Shown in pieces: positions 51,774 through 61,179 of a stretch of 64,000 nt of DNA. A model generated the notes under the pieces. The model made no database searches. It had not been told where the DNA came from and saw nothing but the letters and a program-made list of their open reading frames with translations. The stretch spans positions 40,786 through 104,785 of the forward strand of contig NZ_QMFB01000032.1 in assembly GCF_003285015.1 (NCBI RefSeq), read 5' to 3'. A program made the position numbers and the translations under genes. Source of the DNA: Paenibacillus contaminans. Its GTDB lineage: Bacteria; Bacillota; Bacilli; Paenibacillales; NBRC-103111. Each line of letters begins with the position of its first letter. The first letter of the stretch is position 1.

Positions 51774-52421
51774 TCAACGCGTTTCCATGTAACGCCGAAA
51801 CTCGTCCGCGCTTGCAACCGTCGCATCGGGTTCGACTGCAAAGACGGGCGACTGGACGACATCCAGCCAGCGAACGCCGATGACGGTTACGCCTGCGCTT
51901 CGGCCCGCTGCGATGTCGGCATCGCTGTCTCCGACGAACAGCGCCTCGCCCTTATCCGCGCCGAGTGCCGACAATGCCTTCAGAACGCCTTCCGGCGCAG
52001 GCTTCGGCTCCTCCACGTCGTCTCCGGTAACCGTCACGTCGAATAACCCTTCGAGCTGCAAGTGCTTCAGCGATATGTCGAGGCTCCTGCGAGCTTTGCC
52101 CGTCACGATGCCCAGCTTCATTCCGTTCGCTTTCAACTGCTCGAGCAGGTCGGCGATTTCCCGGTTCGGCTTCACCATCTCCGTGTGATGTTCCTCATAA
52201 TAAGCGTAAAAGTCCTCGATCGCTTGTTCGACGCCGTCTCTCTTCGCAAGGTTGATCCGGATAATGCCGGCTTCCGAAGGACCGAACATGGAGACCACCT
52301 CTTCATCTGTAACATGTCTCCCGTCATAATGGCGAAACAATCGGCGGAAGCTGTGAAAACATAGCGGCAGCGTGTCGGCAATCGTTCCGTCGAAATCGAA
52401 TAAAACCGTTTTTATCGTCAT
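51774..52421 (-). CDS. PpaX/Gph-like HAD hydrolase
   Basis: A 215-residue HAD phosphatase with motif I FDFDGTIADT (D9/D11 region), a small helical cap, motif II IVTGKA, motif III KPAPEG and motif IV GDSDADIAAGR. It resembles pyrophosphatase PpaX and phosphoglycolate phosphatase. AAAGAGG precedes ATG 52421. It is not next to hprK or lgt, the usual ppaX neighbours, so the exact substrate is open. Confidence 0.9.
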   Translation of the reverse strand: MTIKTVLFDFDGTIADTLPLCFHSFRRLFRHYDGRHVTDEEVVSMFGPSEAGIIRINLAKRDGVEQAIEDFYAYYEEHHTEMVKPNREIADLLEQLKANGMKLGIVTGKARRSLDISLKHLQLEGLFDVTVTGDDVEEPKPAPEGVLKALSALGADKGEALFVGDSDADIAAGRSAGVTVIGVRWLDVVQSPVFAVEPDATVASADEFRRYMETR

Positions 52422-52660
52422 AATATCAGCCTCTTTTCGTCAGAAATGTCGGAAAGCCCGGTTAGCAAATAATGACTTGGTTCGAGCATTTCCCCGGAAA
52501 TAATATTCCAATTTTTAGAATTCGACGAGCGAAAGGTTGCATGTTTCACATCTTGCGCTCCCACCATGTTTGGTCGTCAGCGCGTATATGCCGTGATCCT
52601 CTGGCACTCCGTTCGATCAGCAATTTTCGTGTTCAAGAATGCCGCCGGCCGATATTTCCG

Positions 52661-53284
52661 CTACTTGCGCTTAAGCGTATTTCGATTGACGTATCGGTCG
52701 ATGATGCCGAGTTCGTCTCCGTTATCCTCCGACTGTTTCGAAGCACCGCCTTTAACTATATGCTCAAGCGATGCGCCTAATTGCTTCTCGTGTTGGACGG
52801 CGTCGTACATGAACCATAGAGGCACGTTCAAAGCTTCCTCCAGCCGCATGACCGTTTCCTCGATTGACGGATCGGCCAAAATATCTTGCAGCTCCGCGGC
52901 ATCGACCGTCAGTTTGAGCGAACGGACGAGCGTGTCGGCATCGGCCGACTCTGCGTCCAGCCCGTAGACGTCGAGGCCGGGTCCCGCCACATGGGAAACG
53001 ATCGTTTCGCCGTTTATCGCCACTGTGAGCTCCAGTACATCGTCGTCGAAGTAGCCGACGGACAGCACGGGCGAGCCTGTCAGCGAGGAGACGTTCTCCG
53101 CTTCTTCGACGACATTTCCCCAGCCGTACTCGTCTCCCAAAATAGAAACCCAACCCGGCGTGAAGCTCCCGATATAGTAGCGGCTAGGCACCCAATCTAC
53201 AGCTGCGGGAAGCTCCCGAAATGCCGCAATAACCGCCTCCGTATCCTCGGATCGCACTTGCAAATTGCCGAATTTCGTTCCCAT
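52661..53284 (-). CDS. Unknown acidic protein
   Basis: A 207-residue soluble protein, clearly acidic, starting MGTKFGNLQVRSEDTEAVIA. Residues ~1-70 form a short beta-alpha unit around a WVPSRYYIGSFTPGWVSILG stretch, the middle contains VGYFDDDVLELTVAINGETI, and the tail from ~170 is hydrophilic. I recognise no family; similar stand-alone proteins in Bacillales are sometimes annotated only as hypothetical. AAAGGGG lies 7 bases before ATG 53284, so the gene itself is well supported. Confidence 0.75.
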   Translation of the reverse strand: MGTKFGNLQVRSEDTEAVIAAFRELPAAVDWVPSRYYIGSFTPGWVSILGDEYGWGNVVEEAENVSSLTGSPVLSVGYFDDDVLELTVAINGETIVSHVAGPGLDVYGLDAESADADTLVRSLKLTVDAAELQDILADPSIEETVMRLEEALNVPLWFMYDAVQHEKQLGASLEHIVKGGASKQSEDNGDELGIIDRYVNRNTLKRK

Positions 53285-53607
53285 CCGGTTGCCCCTTTCG
53301 TCCTCCTGTCATCCCCCTTACTTTCTCGGGGAGGCTTCGTTTTTCCTGCTTGTCAAAGGCAGTCGCATACGATACGGCTGCCGTCTTACAACGGCGCAAA
53401 GCGCGGCGGGAGAGTGCGCGACGTTGACAAAATGCATCCTCGTGGTGCCGGCGGTCTTTCGGCACATAACGCACAGCCGGCAATCGGGATTTTGTTCCTC
53501 CTCGAGTTATATTTGAAGCGCTTTCAAGTCCGCAATGAGCTGCGCGCTAATAGACGAAAGAGGCAGACACCCTTTACGGGTATCTGCCTCTTGTCATGAA
53601 GGCTCGC
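53285..53607. other. Intergenic spacer with one terminator
   Basis: The spacer between the unknown acidic-protein gene and the sugar isomerase gene holds the hairpin at 53560-53590 and no supported ORF. Confidence 0.5.
53556..53594 (-). terminator. Terminator of the isomerase/dehydrogenase operon
   Basis: GAGGCAGACACCC pairs with GGGTATCTGCCTC (53560-53590) around loop TTTAC, and the minus-strand side continues TTTCGTC. It lies 18 bp past the stop of the minus-strand gene at 53608. Confidence 0.8.
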
Positions 53608-54438
53608 TTATCTTGCGCCTTCGCCGATAATGACGCCGATATGTCTTGCGGTATCGTATACCGTTTGCAGCGGCGTTTCATTGTAAATGCCCACTTCGGC
53701 CGTCAATGTGTCCGAGTAGCCGATTTCCTGAAGCGCCTCGCGAACCGCTGTCCAGTTCACATCGCCCGAAAGCAGCGGCACGAAGCCGTGTCCGGTTCCT
53801 ACGCTAGGGCGGAAGTCTTTGACGTGAACCTTGAAGATGCGCTCGCCGAGAATGCGGATCCATTGCTGCGGGAAGCCGTAGGCGAGAATGTTGCCGGCAT
53901 CGAAATAGACGCCGACATGCTTCGAGCGGAAATAGTCGACATAGTCTCTCATTTCGAGAGGGGAGAGCAAAAATTTGTTCCACACATTCTCAACGCCGAT
54001 GCGGACGTTGCGTTTCTCCGCTTCTTTGACGAGAAGCTCCAGCTCGCCGCGGCTGCGCTCGTAGCAAACGTCGTAAGACGTTTGCTCGTTGACGGCGCCC
54101 GGAACGACAAGCACCGTGTCTGCGCCGATCGCTTCGGCAAGCTCCAGCTGCTTGATCACGACGCGGCGTCCTTGCTCGCGCACGGCAGGGTCGTCCGCGG
54201 ATAAGGGCGAACGCCACAACAGAGAGGTCGATATGCTGCGCAGCTGCAGACCATTGTCGCGGGCCAGCTTGGCGATGGCTTCGGCTTCGCTCGCCGTCGT
54301 CTCCATCGTAAGTCCGACTTCGCCCTCCGGATTGACATTTAATTCGACGGCATCATAGCCGGCGTCGCGGCTGACCGCGAATAGCTGCTCAAGCGGCGTG
54401 CCGGTAGGAAAGCACCATTGATTAACTCCTTTAAGCAT
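53608..54438 (-). CDS. Sugar phosphate isomerase/epimerase family protein
   Basis: A 276-residue TIM-barrel of the AP-endonuclease-2-like family (IolE/IolI and related). Metal ligands lie in GVENVWNKF, YFDAGNILAYG, FKVHVKDF and the closing TAEVG. It follows the Gfo/Idh/MocA gene by 20 bp on the same strand, a very common pairing for oxidation and isomerisation of inositol- or sugar-derived compounds. AAGGGAGAT precedes ATG 54438. Substrate unknown. Confidence 0.9.
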   Translation of the reverse strand: MLKGVNQWCFPTGTPLEQLFAVSRDAGYDAVELNVNPEGEVGLTMETTASEAEAIAKLARDNGLQLRSISTSLLWRSPLSADDPAVREQGRRVVIKQLELAEAIGADTVLVVPGAVNEQTSYDVCYERSRGELELLVKEAEKRNVRIGVENVWNKFLLSPLEMRDYVDYFRSKHVGVYFDAGNILAYGFPQQWIRILGERIFKVHVKDFRPSVGTGHGFVPLLSGDVNWTAVREALQEIGYSDTLTAEVGIYNETPLQTVYDTARHIGVIIGEGAR

Positions 54439-54458
54439 GTCGAGATCTCCCTTCCCGT

Positions 54459-55442
54459 TTAAACGTTAGGTACGGATACCGTTTTGCGCTGATCAGCCGA
54501 TTCGTTGACGGCAAGCGTGACGGCGAGCGTAGCGACCGCTTCGTCGTAGCTGCACAATACGAGATCCTGCCGGTTGGTGCGGACCGCTTCGACGAACGAA
54601 CGGTTTTGCTCCAAGTAGAAGTCCATTTTCGACTTGATCGTGATGTTTTGTTCATTATCGATAATTTTCATGACGGTACCGTTGCCGTCCATTTGCAAAT
54701 AGAAGTCTTTTCCGAAAAACTCCACATCCGCGCGTCCGAAATGCTGCGACAGGGAGGTGTTGCTGAAGTTTCCGGCTGCCCCGGACTGCATCGTGAAGGA
54801 GAAGACGCCGACGTCGTAAACCGTCGATTCCGGGTACTCCTTATGGATTTGCCGCTGCTCGTGAAAGGCGTGAACCTCGGCGAATTCGCCCGCCAAGTAG
54901 CGGATCATATCGACCTGGTGTGTCGATTGCTCGACCAGTTGGCCGCCGGACAGCTCCATCTTGCGCCACCAAGCGGCAGGAGGCATTCCGCCGATCCGGT
55001 AACCGAGCACCATATCGATTTCTTTGCCTTCCAAATATTTTTTGGCCTGTTGAACGTTATCCAGGTAGCGGAGACAATAGCCGGAGCTGTTAATGATGCC
55101 TGCTTCGCGGATGGCGCGGGCATTCGCTTTCGCTTCTTCCAGGTTAAGCGTGACGGGTTTCTCCGAAAGCAGGTGAATGCCGCGTTTGGCCGCTTCCTGC
55201 TCGATGCCGTTCCTGGCAAAAGGCGGCGAACAAATGAAAAGGGCGTCGACTTGCCCCGAATCGAGCAGCTTCTCGCTCGTTTCGTAAGCGGTTGCGCCGT
55301 ACTTCGCGGCCATTTCTTGCGTTCTCTCCGCGTTGATGTCATAAACGGCCGTAATAACGGCGTGCTCGACTTTTTGCAGCGAATCCAAATGGTATTCCGC
55401 GATGCCGCCGACGCCGATAAATCCGATTCTAACCTTATCCAC
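54459..55442 (-). CDS. Gfo/Idh/MocA-family oxidoreductase
   Basis: A 327-residue NAD(P)-dependent dehydrogenase. The N-terminal Rossmann motif is RIGFIGVGGIAEYH. The EKPVTLNLEEAK segment holds the catalytic-region lysine, and EQSTHQVDMIRYLAGE holds the conserved histidine. GTG 55442 is the start, with GGGAGG 8 bases upstream; the longer frame to 55544 lacks one. First gene of a two-gene operon with the isomerase downstream. Confidence 0.93.
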   Translation of the reverse strand: MDKVRIGFIGVGGIAEYHLDSLQKVEHAVITAVYDINAERTQEMAAKYGATAYETSEKLLDSGQVDALFICSPPFARNGIEQEAAKRGIHLLSEKPVTLNLEEAKANARAIREAGIINSSGYCLRYLDNVQQAKKYLEGKEIDMVLGYRIGGMPPAAWWRKMELSGGQLVEQSTHQVDMIRYLAGEFAEVHAFHEQRQIHKEYPESTVYDVGVFSFTMQSGAAGNFSNTSLSQHFGRADVEFFGKDFYLQMDGNGTVMKIIDNEQNITIKSKMDFYLEQNRSFVEAVRTNRQDLVLCSYDEAVATLAVTLAVNESADQRKTVSVPNV

Positions 55443-55698
55443 TCGTATATCCTCCCTTGTCCTGTGCGGTTGAAGCTGTACACGAACAGAATAGTCGATT
55501 CGGAACGGTCTGTATTTAAGGAAATCGCTTGGCAATTTACGCAAAAAGCAACAATTCCGTTATACGCCGTTTGCAAACCTGACGGGAGAAACCGATAATA
55601 GAAGAGGAACGGGTGGCAGGATGAGGAATCGTTTATTTCATAATCTCAGCAAGTATACCCTCCGCCGATTGTATTAGCTAATGAGGGAGTGGATAAGC

Positions 55699-56184
55699 GT
55701 GGAAGTGAAGCAAGCTGTGACGACGCGACGCAATGTGAAACAATTTAAGCCTGATCCGATTGAACGTGAGCTGTTGAACGGGTGGCTGGAAGCGGCAAGC
55801 TACGCCCCGAATCACCGCATGACCGAACCGTGGGAAATTCTCGTCATAGGACCCGAAACGAGGGCGAAGCTGAATCATAAAGAAGATTTCGGCGGCGCTC
55901 CGGTCGTAATCGCCGTGCTTTCGACGCCGGCGCAGACGCCGTTCGATCGCGACGAGCATGTGATGGCCGTCTCCTGCTTCGTGCAAAATTTCATGCTGTT
56001 GGCGCATGAGGCCGGAGCGGCGACCAGGTGGGCGTCATTCGGCTCCTCTCCGCGAAACCGTGAAATTATGGGCGTGCCGGAAGGCTTCGACGTCATCGGC
56101 GTGTTCGGCGTCGGCTATCCTGCCGAAGTGCCGGCCGTCAAAGCGCGGACGCCGATCGCGGAGAAGCTGCGGGAGCTGCCGTAG
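55699..56184 (+). CDS. Nitroreductase-family flavoprotein
   Basis: A 161-residue short FMN-dependent nitroreductase-fold enzyme (YdjA-like length). FMN contacts lie in TTRRNVKQFKPD, APNHRMTEPWEI and the C-terminal VFGVGYPAE. GTG 55699 is chosen because GAGGGAG lies 9 bases upstream; ATG 55681 overlaps that site's 5' side and has none. Monocistronic; physiological acceptor unknown. Confidence 0.9.
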   Translation: MEVKQAVTTRRNVKQFKPDPIERELLNGWLEAASYAPNHRMTEPWEILVIGPETRAKLNHKEDFGGAPVVIAVLSTPAQTPFDRDEHVMAVSCFVQNFMLLAHEAGAATRWASFGSSPRNREIMGVPEGFDVIGVFGVGYPAEVPAVKARTPIAEKLRELP

Positions 56185-56262
56185 CCGCCTTACCGCTCGA
56201 CTCGGCATGCATGAGCCGACAGGGGCTGCTTCAGACCGCCGGCGTATACGAATTAGCGAGAA

Positions 56263-56310
56263 AAGAAGCTTTCAACTCCACGTGAACCGTGGGGATGAAG
56301 GCTTCTTTTT
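56263..56310. terminator. Bidirectional terminator between nitroreductase and AraC genes
   Basis: AAGAAGC (56263-56269) pairs with GCTTCTT (56301-56307), with inner TCAACTCCACG/CGTGGGGATGA, and poly-A/poly-T on the two sides. It serves the two convergent genes. Confidence 0.85.
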
Positions 56311-56334
56311 GCTGGGGCCGCTCGAAAGAAAGCT

Positions 56335-57228
56335 TTACTTCGTAAACCTTTTGCGGAACTGCAGAGGCGTGATCCCTTCCTTGCGCGAGAAGCGGCGCGA
56401 GAAGTAGGCGGACTGATGAAAGCCGACTTCTTCTGCGATGCGCGTGACGGACAGCTCCGTTTTCATAAGCAGCAGCTTGGCTTGCTCCAGCCGATATTGG
56501 ATCAAGTAGTCGATCGGGGTGATGCCCAGCACCTTCAGCATACAGCGCGAAATGTAATTGGGATGGAAATGCAGCGCTTCTCCCAGCATCGCGTTCGTCA
56601 CCGGAAGCCGGTAGTTTTGCTTCAAGAACGCTTCCGCTTGCTCGGCCAGCCGGACGGCTTGCGTGTCGTGCGCGCGCTTTTGCCCCAGGTGCAGGTCCTT
56701 TATCAGCTCGGTAAAGATCGCCTGCTGCTGCCAAAGCGCCGAGGATTGCGGCTGTTTTTCCGACTGCAAAAGATATTCGAGGGCGTCGAACGTTTTGCCG
56801 GGAGAGGGAAGCGAGCCGTGCTTGGGCAGGGCGATCGTATAAACGCGCTCCAGCGGCAAGCCCGTTCGGACCTGCTGCGTCTGCGCTGACTCCTTGTCCG
56901 GAGGAGGGGGAAGCCGTTCGTCCGAGCCTTCCCGCCATTCGCCTGCGGGATAGAAATGTATCCAATAAAAATGCGTTTCTACATCGCATGGCTCGGCTGC
57001 GTAATGATGAAGATCCGGCCGTAAAATAAGCGCTTGTCCTGCGCCCACGTCCCAACTGCGAAACTCCTCAGCCATGCGAAGAGTGCCGCTCTTCACAAGC
57101 AGCATGTCGAATACGCCGAGCGCATACCGGTCGGGATGCTCCTTGCCTGGCGCGTACGTATCCTTGCCGCCGTTCAAATAAAACGGCATAGGAGGAGCGG
57201 TCATATATAACGCGTTACCCGGTTCCAT
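56335..57228 (-). CDS. AraC-family regulator (next to GH127)
   Basis: A 297-residue regulator. The N-terminal cupin-like arm (~1-130) would bind a sugar. The C-terminal double helix-turn-helix covers ~195-295 (LGEALHFHPNYISRCMLKVL, then ITRIAEEVGFHQSAYFSRRF-like second HTH). ATG 57228 has GGGAGG 9 bases upstream. It is divergent from the GH127 gene and shares a 134-bp promoter region, so activation of that gene by an arabinose-containing sugar is likely. Confidence 0.9.
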   Translation of the reverse strand: MEPGNALYMTAPPMPFYLNGGKDTYAPGKEHPDRYALGVFDMLLVKSGTLRMAEEFRSWDVGAGQALILRPDLHHYAAEPCDVETHFYWIHFYPAGEWREGSDERLPPPPDKESAQTQQVRTGLPLERVYTIALPKHGSLPSPGKTFDALEYLLQSEKQPQSSALWQQQAIFTELIKDLHLGQKRAHDTQAVRLAEQAEAFLKQNYRLPVTNAMLGEALHFHPNYISRCMLKVLGITPIDYLIQYRLEQAKLLLMKTELSVTRIAEEVGFHQSAYFSRRFSRKEGITPLQFRKRFTK

Positions 57229-57362
57229 TTTCGCCTGCCTCCCTAGAAGGTTTAAATCGTGCAATTGAATGGTTTAGAAAAGGCGTATTTTTAAACAAAT
57301 ATAGCAGATATGATGGAGGGCATACAGAGTGAAATAATATGTTTTTACGAGGAGTGTTTAGA

Positions 57363-59201
57363 ATGGAGAACGCCGCCAATTCTTATCGAAAGCTGCAAGC
57401 CGTTCCGTTCAATCGGGTCCGGATCGACGATACGTTCTGGGCGTCCAGATTAAAAGCGCTGAAAGAAACAACGATTCCCGCTTGCTTGGAGCAATGCGAG
57501 AGAACCGGGCGAATCGCCAATTTCGCCAAGGCGGCCGGGCTGACCGAAGGGCCGTTCCAAGGCATTTATTTTGACGATTCCGACGTGTATAAGCTGCTGG
57601 AGGGAGCTTCCTATTCGCTAATGAATCACCCGGACCCGGAGCTCGAAGCGCAGGTCGACCGGATCATCGGCCTCATTGCCGCCGCGCAGGAGGAGGACGG
57701 GTATTTGTTTACCTACTATTCGCTCGTTACACCCGAGCAGCGATGGACGGATATGAACAAGCACGAGATGTACTGCGGAGGCCATTTAATGGAAGCGGCG
57801 ATCGCATACAAGCAAGCAACCGGCAAAAGCAAGCTGCTGGACGTCGCCTGCAGGCTGGCGGACCATTACGACGCCGTATTCGGTCCCGGCAAGAGGCATT
57901 GGGTCGACGGACATGAGGAAATCGAGCTTGCGCTTGTCGCCCTTTATCGCGAGACGAAGGAGGAGCGTTACTGGAAGCTGGCGCTTTGGCTGCTGGAGGA
58001 GCGGGGGCGCGGACACGGCAAGGGAGAAATATGGGACCGTGAGGATATGGGGCCCGCATACTGCCAGGACGACAAGCCGGTCCGGGAGCTGGCGGAAGTA
58101 AGCGGCCATGCCGTGCGCGCCATGTATTTGTATGCGGCGATGGCCGACGTGGCGGCGATGACCGGCGACAAAGCGTACATAAACGCGCTGGACCGGGTTT
58201 GGAGCAGCGTAGCCGAGCGCAACATGTATGTGACGGGCGGCATCGGCCAATCCAGGCACAATGAGGGTTTTACGCGCGATTATCATCTGCCGAACGAAAC
58301 GGCTTACTGCGAAACGTGCGCGGCAGTCGGCATGGTGCTGTGGAATCATCGGATGAACCTGCTGCACGCGGACGGCAAATATGCCGATATCGTGGAGCGG
58401 GCCATGTACAACGGCGCGGCTGCCGGTATTTCGGTCAAAGGGGATCGATTTTTCTACGTCAACCCGCTTGCGTCGCGGGGAGATCATCATCGCGTGCCGT
58501 GGTTCGACTGCTCGTGTTGTCCGACGCAGCTGTCCAGATTTTTGCCCTCGGTGGGAAGTTATATTTATGCGGTCGCGGATAACGGCGTCGTCGTCAATCA
58601 ATATGTGCAGGGGGAAACTATGGTTAGAACGGCGGGTATGGATGTCCGGGTGGAGCAAAAAACGGCGTATCCGTATAACGGCGACGTCCGACTAACCGTG
58701 CAACCGTCGGCGTCGCACCGCTTCGAGCTGAGGCTCCGTTACCCCGGCTGGTGCCGCGGCATGACCGTACACGTAAACGGTGAAGTGCTGGAAGCGGGCG
58801 ATTATACGCTGGATAAGGGATACTTTGTCATCGAGAGAGTTTGGCGTGCGGGAGACCAAGTAGAGGTGCGATTGGATATGCCGATTCTGCGCGTTCGCAG
58901 CCGCAGTGAAGTGGAGGGTAACGCGGGCAGAGTCGCGCTGGAGCGGGGGCCGCTCCTGTATTGCGTCGAGAAAGCGGATAACGGCCATCTGCAATTCGAC
59001 GATTTGGTCGTGCCCGAGCATGCGCCTCTGGCATGCGTGCTGTCCCGCAATTTCGGACCGCCGGTAACCGTGCTTCGGGGAGCCGGCTTTGACGGACGGG
59101 CGTTTACCGCGATTCCATACTGTTTCTGGGATAACAGGGAGCCCGGCTTTATGCAGGTATGGCTTCGGGAGAGGCGAGAGGAAACGCTGTATCTAGGTTG
59201 A
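57363..59201 (+). CDS. GH127 glycoside hydrolase (beta-L-arabinofuranosidase family)
   Basis: A 612-residue alpha/alpha-barrel glycosidase of family GH127 (former DUF1680), which removes beta-L-arabinofuranose from plant glycans. From the family pattern, C386 or C385 in DCSCCPTQ is the nucleophile and zinc ligand with E317 and C319 (YCETCA), and E301 (HNEGFT) is the acid/base. There is no signal peptide, so imported oligosaccharides are the substrate. ATG 57363 has GAGGAG 9 bases upstream. No transporter is adjacent. Confidence 0.93.
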   Translation: MENAANSYRKLQAVPFNRVRIDDTFWASRLKALKETTIPACLEQCERTGRIANFAKAAGLTEGPFQGIYFDDSDVYKLLEGASYSLMNHPDPELEAQVDRIIGLIAAAQEEDGYLFTYYSLVTPEQRWTDMNKHEMYCGGHLMEAAIAYKQATGKSKLLDVACRLADHYDAVFGPGKRHWVDGHEEIELALVALYRETKEERYWKLALWLLEERGRGHGKGEIWDREDMGPAYCQDDKPVRELAEVSGHAVRAMYLYAAMADVAAMTGDKAYINALDRVWSSVAERNMYVTGGIGQSRHNEGFTRDYHLPNETAYCETCAAVGMVLWNHRMNLLHADGKYADIVERAMYNGAAAGISVKGDRFFYVNPLASRGDHHRVPWFDCSCCPTQLSRFLPSVGSYIYAVADNGVVVNQYVQGETMVRTAGMDVRVEQKTAYPYNGDVRLTVQPSASHRFELRLRYPGWCRGMTVHVNGEVLEAGDYTLDKGYFVIERVWRAGDQVEVRLDMPILRVRSRSEVEGNAGRVALERGPLLYCVEKADNGHLQFDDLVVPEHAPLACVLSRNFGPPVTVLRGAGFDGRAFTAIPYCFWDNREPGFMQVWLRERREETLYLG

Positions 59202-59584
59202 AAAAGAACGGCGCTGTCCCGAATCTTGTAAGGAATCCCGTAAGGCGATTTCCGATTGACGAGCCCCATGCCCGGTTCATTTTCATTGCAAAAGGAAAAA
59301 TTCGCAGCGCGGTCATAGAGATGATATATGAATTTTCATATAGGATCGTCGACATTAACGTGAAATCCTAAATTCTGTATGATTTTTCATATAGAATCGT
59401 CGAATTCAATGCGTAGGGGCAAATTCTATATGAATTTTCATATACGCCAGTATACGGTGCATACGCTTGCGAATTCACTTTCAGCAGAAGCGTTTGACGT
59501 GCGGCCGTTTTTTGCGAAAATGCACAGGCGCAGGGCTGAATTTCATCATAGCTTGTGACCGTCGGACGGAAGGGGCATGAACGG
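59202..59584. other. Convergent intergenic region with 51-bp tandem palindromes
   Basis: Gene-free. The central part holds three 51-bp-spaced palindromes (separate entry). No T-tailed terminator was recognised, unless these palindromes serve that role. Confidence 0.55.
59325..59446. repeat. Three palindromes at exact 51-bp spacing
   Basis: ATATGAATTTTCATAT-type palindromes (about 26 bp with flanks ATTCT/AGAAT in the best copy) are centred near 59334, 59385 and 59436. The step is exactly 51 bp. The DNA between them is also related (GAATCGTCGA after copies 1 and 2, AAATTCT before copies 2 and 3), so this is a 51-bp tandem repeat of slightly over two units. Confidence 0.75.
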
Positions 59585-60394
59585 TTATCCTTGATCTGCG
59601 GCGCCGTTTCTCATTTGCAGCCTTCTGCGCCATGCCGTAGGAGATACGCCTTCCGATTCTTTAAACCATTGCGAGAACGAATGGAGACGCTCGAAGCCGA
59701 TCTGCTCGGCGATTTCCTGAATGTCTTTGTCGGTGGAGCTGAGCAGCCACTTGGCTTCGTTCATCCGGCACTGCTGCTGATAACGCTTAGGGCTCATCCC
59801 GTATATTTTCTCGAACAGCCGGCGGAAGCCCGCAACCGTTAAACCGGCAAGCTTGGCCAGGTCGGACATTTGGACGTTCTGCTGCAAATTTTCGCGTATA
59901 TAATCGGCCGTCTTCGTCACCGTCATCGCTTGCAAATCGGACTGGGAATGCTCCAGCAGGAATAACAGCATCATCTCGATCCAAGCCGCATAGTTGCGAG
60001 GCTTGTCCTTCAGCGAGGAGGCCTTGATGCGAAGCCATTCCCGAAACAGCTTCTCGAATCGTTCCTTATCGAGCCGCGATAAGGCGACGATGCTGGGCAA
60101 AGTGCCGGACAGGTCGACCAGCTGCTCCAGAAGCTCGGCCGTCCCCGCCGAATAGTCGATCAAGTGCAGGACGCCGAAGCGCACCCGGGAAACCGCTTCA
60201 TAGCGGTGCGGCAAATCGGCCGGAACGGTGACGATATGTCCGGTTTCCACGATTCTTTTGTGTCCGGGCCATTCAATCAGCCCGCGGCCCTCCAGCACGA
60301 TGCTTATTTCCACGGTCGGGTGATGATGGAAGCCTTCGTCAAACCAATTTTCGTTATACGTACCGATATGGCTTCGAATATTGAGCGATGTCAT
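59585..60394 (-). CDS. AraC-family regulator
   Basis: A 269-residue regulator. The N-terminal cupin (~1-100) contains FHHHPTVEISIVLEGRGLIE and the C-terminal two helix-turn-helices span ~165-262 (MSDLAKLAGLTVAGFRRLFE; IQEIAEQIGFERLHSFSQWF). AGGAGG precedes ATG 60394. It is transcribed after the DUF4184 gene (27 bp gap) but is convergent with GH127; whether it regulates sugar genes is unknown. Confidence 0.9.
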   Translation of the reverse strand: MTSLNIRSHIGTYNENWFDEGFHHHPTVEISIVLEGRGLIEWPGHKRIVETGHIVTVPADLPHRYEAVSRVRFGVLHLIDYSAGTAELLEQLVDLSGTLPSIVALSRLDKERFEKLFREWLRIKASSLKDKPRNYAAWIEMMLLFLLEHSQSDLQAMTVTKTADYIRENLQQNVQMSDLAKLAGLTVAGFRRLFEKIYGMSPKRYQQQCRMNEAKWLLSSTDKDIQEIAEQIGFERLHSFSQWFKESEGVSPTAWRRRLQMRNGAADQG

Positions 60395-60421
60395 CCGCCA
60401 ATCCTCCTGCACGGCATGCGT

Positions 60422-61177
60422 TTATTTCGTTCGGAGCCGCCGATCGGCCGTCATCCAAATAACGGAAGCGATGGTTATCCCCAACATGCCCCCGGACAAT
60501 GCGGAAACGACCAAGATGCCTATGTAATTCGTGCTATCCGACAATATCAGCTTGAGGGCGACGGTCATAAGCGCTACCGCGGCTGCGATCAGCCAGAACA
60601 TAAGCTTTTGCCTATTGCCGGCACGGTAAAGCTCCTCCGCCGGTGGCGACCCGCGGAGCAGGGCGGCCGCCATAGCGAGTAGTCCGAGCAATCCGATCAG
60701 CGAAAGCGAGTGCTGGCCGATCTTATAAAGGGGGATTCCCGCAAGCGTATTTTGCAAAAATGGCAGCTGCTTGACGTAAAAGCCCGAGTCGTGCGTGAAG
60801 CCGTCCAGAAAAATATGCGTGTAAAAGCCGGCCGCGACCGACAGGAGAAAAACGATCCACTGTCCGATCGTATGAATGTTCCACGGCTTGATCAGGCGAA
60901 CGGCTTTTGCATCGAGGCCGCTTACCGAAGGCAGATGTATAGAGAGCGGCAGCCGGATAATCCGGTGAAATGAATAAGCGAACAGGATGCTTAGGGGGAT
61001 TGCTTCGAGAAGCAGTCCCATATGCGTATGCCCGATTTTTTGATACGGCTCGAGCGCGATGAAATATTCGAAATCGGGCGACATGCTGCCCAATATAAGT
61101 CCCGTCGTGCTAAACCAGGCAGGCTTAAGCAGCTTAAGCGGGACGGCATAAAACGGATGAGCGAACGTAAAAGGCAA
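60422..61177 (-). CDS. DUF4184 integral membrane protein
   Basis: A 251-residue membrane protein of the DUF4184 family, starting MPFTFAHPFYAVPLK, with SPDFEYFI and HIFLDGFTHDSGF motifs (the His/Asp residues resemble metal-dependent membrane hydrolases) and about six helices. Start is TTG 61177 with AAGGAG 9-10 bases upstream, inside the end of the preceding gene. Function unknown. Confidence 0.87.
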   Translation of the reverse strand: MPFTFAHPFYAVPLKLLKPAWFSTTGLILGSMSPDFEYFIALEPYQKIGHTHMGLLLEAIPLSILFAYSFHRIIRLPLSIHLPSVSGLDAKAVRLIKPWNIHTIGQWIVFLLSVAAGFYTHIFLDGFTHDSGFYVKQLPFLQNTLAGIPLYKIGQHSLSLIGLLGLLAMAAALLRGSPPAEELYRAGNRQKLMFWLIAAAVALMTVALKLILSDSTNYIGILVVSALSGGMLGITIASVIWMTADRRLRTK

Positions 61178-61179
61178 AC

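Noticed and set aside
51492..52046. 184-codon frame, and 62662-63033
   Set aside because: Both are readings through GAGGCAAAC repeats; the copies do not share a frame, and the first runs antisense into the HAD gene.
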